DNA of 64,000 bases, taken from positions 248,846 to 312,845 of the forward strand of contig NZ_ATTM01000003.1 in NCBI RefSeq assembly GCF_000419685.1, read 5' to 3'. Source of the DNA: Flavobacterium antarcticum DSM 19726. Its GTDB lineage: Bacteria > Bacteroidota > Bacteroidia > Flavobacteriales > Flavobacteriaceae. Both the position numbers and the translations under genes were made by a program. Below the pieces are notes generated by a model. It had not been told where the DNA came from, did not search any database, and saw nothing but the letters and a program-made list of their open reading frames with translations. Positions 63,201 to 64,000 of this stretch are shown in pieces (the first letter of the stretch is position 1; every line of letters starts with the position of its first letter).

Positions 63201-64000
63201 TTATAAAGTTCCTCTTTTCTCTTGCTCTCTTTCGATCGATTCAAACAAAGCTTTAAAGTTTCCTGCTCCAAAACCGCGGGCTCCCATTCTTTGAATAATT
63301 TCAAAAAATAATGTCGGTCTATCTTCCAGTGGTTTTGTGAAAATTTGCAACAAGTACCCTTCTTCATCTGCGTCAATCATAATTCCAAGGCTCATCAATT
63401 TATTGATATCTTCTTGTAATTTATGGTTGTGTTTGTCCAAACGGAACGGAACATCATCATAATAAGACTGTGGTGGTGTACTTAAAAACTCAATTCCACG
63501 TGAACGCAAATCAGCTACAGTTGTCAAAATGTCATCCGTTGCCACAGCGATATGCTGAATTCCTGGACCTTCATAGAAATCCAAGTACTCTTCAATTTGA
63601 GATTTTTTCTTTCCTTCAGCTGGTTCGTTGATTGGAAATTTAATTCTACCGTTTCCGTTAGACATTACTTTAGACATCAAAGCGGAATATTCAGTCGTAA
63701 TTTGTTTGTCGTCGAAAGAAAGGAAGTTTACAAATCCCATCACATCTTCGTACCATTTTACCCAGGTATTCATTTCATTCCAACCTACATTTCCAACCAT
63801 GTGGTCAATGTATTTTAAACCTGTTGGCGCTGGATTGTAGTCTGATTCCCATTTTTTGTAACCTGGTAAAAATTCACCCGTGTAGTTTTTACGTTCTACA
63901 AACATGTGAACTGTTTCTCCGTACGTGTAAATTCCTGCACGAACTACTTCTCCGTGTTCGTCTGTTTCTACAGTTGGTTCCATGTATGATTTTGCACCAC
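63201..64000 (-). CDS. hpd: 4-hydroxyphenylpyruvate dioxygenase, C-terminal part (5' end outside window)
   Basis: The visible 266 residues are the C-terminal two thirds of this Fe(II) enzyme, which converts 4-hydroxyphenylpyruvate to homogentisate in Phe/Tyr catabolism. All three iron ligands are present: His in YIDHMVGNV, His in GIQHIAVATDD and Glu in LFFEIIQRMG. The final GARGFGAGNFKALFESIEREQ is the typical closing helix. The frame stays open to the window edge (GAKSY before the first visible Met at 63981-63983), so that Met is internal. Confidence 0.95.
   Translation of the reverse strand, partial: GAKSYMEPTVETDEHGEVVRAGIYTYGETVHMFVERKNYTGEFLPGYKKWESDYNPAPTGLKYIDHMVGNVGWNEMNTWVKWYEDVMGFVNFLSFDDKQITTEYSALMSKVMSNGNGRIKFPINEPAEGKKKSQIEEYLDFYEGPGIQHIAVATDDILTTVADLRSRGIEFLSTPPQSYYDDVPFRLDKHNHKLQEDINKLMSLGIMIDADEEGYLLQIFTKPLEDRPTLFFEIIQRMGARGFGAGNFKALFESIEREQEKRGTL

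Noticed and set aside
63981..63983. Start codon of a short 260-aa dioxygenase
   Set aside because: The frame is open to the window edge and the residues before this Met continue the known HPPD sequence pattern, so the Met is internal and the gene is only truncated by the window.
1..64000. tRNA, rRNA, insertion sequences and replication origin
   Set aside because: I looked through the intergenic gaps for cloverleaf-like or rRNA-like segments, transposase frames with terminal repeats, and DnaA-box clusters, and saw none I could support by eye.

Overview
The window looks like chromosome from a member of the Flavobacteriaceae, most likely Flavobacterium or a close relative. The evidence is the AT-rich sequence, many start regions with the Bacteroidetes promoter signature (TTG, then 17-23 nt, then TAnnTTTG), the near absence of Shine-Dalgarno sequences, and family markers: the long-form PurF, an IPExxxVDY-family gene ahead of pyk, PF14905-type outer-membrane barrels, a FeoB-associated Cys-rich peptide, and tryptophan and tyrosine dioxygenases. 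There are no rRNA, tRNA, phage, insertion-sequence or CRISPR features that I can see.

Layout. 1-9.6 kb: N-terminus of a secreted protein, lepA, a two-gene radical-SAM/DUF4130 unit of presumed DNA metabolism, dusB, purF, a PfkB kinase, rnhA and purN. 10-15 kb: acpP-fabF-rnc, an IPExxxVDY gene and pyk. 15-18 kb (minus strand): HD hydrolase, acyl-ACP desaturase, plsC and a crotonase. 18-22.5 kb (minus strand): an orphan NtrY-like sensor kinase, hemJ-like, MATE and hemH in one tight operon. 22.8-30.4 kb: an AraC-type regulator divergent from hemA-hemC-trkH-trkA-hemD-hemE, so most of the haem pathway is here with a potassium transporter embedded in it. 30.4-35 kb: a conserved hypothetical, a BRO/DinD-like gene, a DtxR/MntR-type regulator, and convergent feoA-feoB plus a 44-aa Cys-rich feoB-associated peptide whose stop codon overlaps that of the regulator. 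35-38 kb: SCO1/SenC and an M13 peptidase. 38-39.3 kb: a small variable locus holding a decayed copy of a cation-efflux gene, a 10-unit 21-bp tandem repeat and an orphan gene. 39.3-47.2 kb: an intact CDF exporter, an outer-membrane barrel, an ArsC-like protein, a CPBP protease, menE, an OmpA-family protein and a thioesterase. 47.3-53.5 kb: a GbsR/MarR regulator with a palindromic operator driving a complete RND efflux operon. 53.6-64 kb: two tandem RlpA lipoproteins, a membrane protein, a TonB-dependent receptor, pgi, an M23 peptidase, kynA, a DUF3108 protein, a probable small RNA, and a truncated hpd.

How the genes connect. Iron supply (FeoAB with a DtxR-like regulator) sits next to iron use (haem synthesis from glutamyl-tRNA to protohaem). 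Lipid genes (acpP, fabF, desaturase, plsC, crotonase) are clustered. Trp and Phe/Tyr catabolism (kynA, hpd) lie at the right edge.

Most worth a second look: (i) a structured dispersed element with a compensatory base change between its two clear copies, plus a diverged third; (ii) the uncharacterised radical-SAM/DUF4130 pair; (iii) a promoter-leader-terminator unit carrying a perfect Shine-Dalgarno sequence but no gene; (iv) the 38-39 kb variable locus; (v) regulatory repeats at the feo/dtxR and RND promoters.
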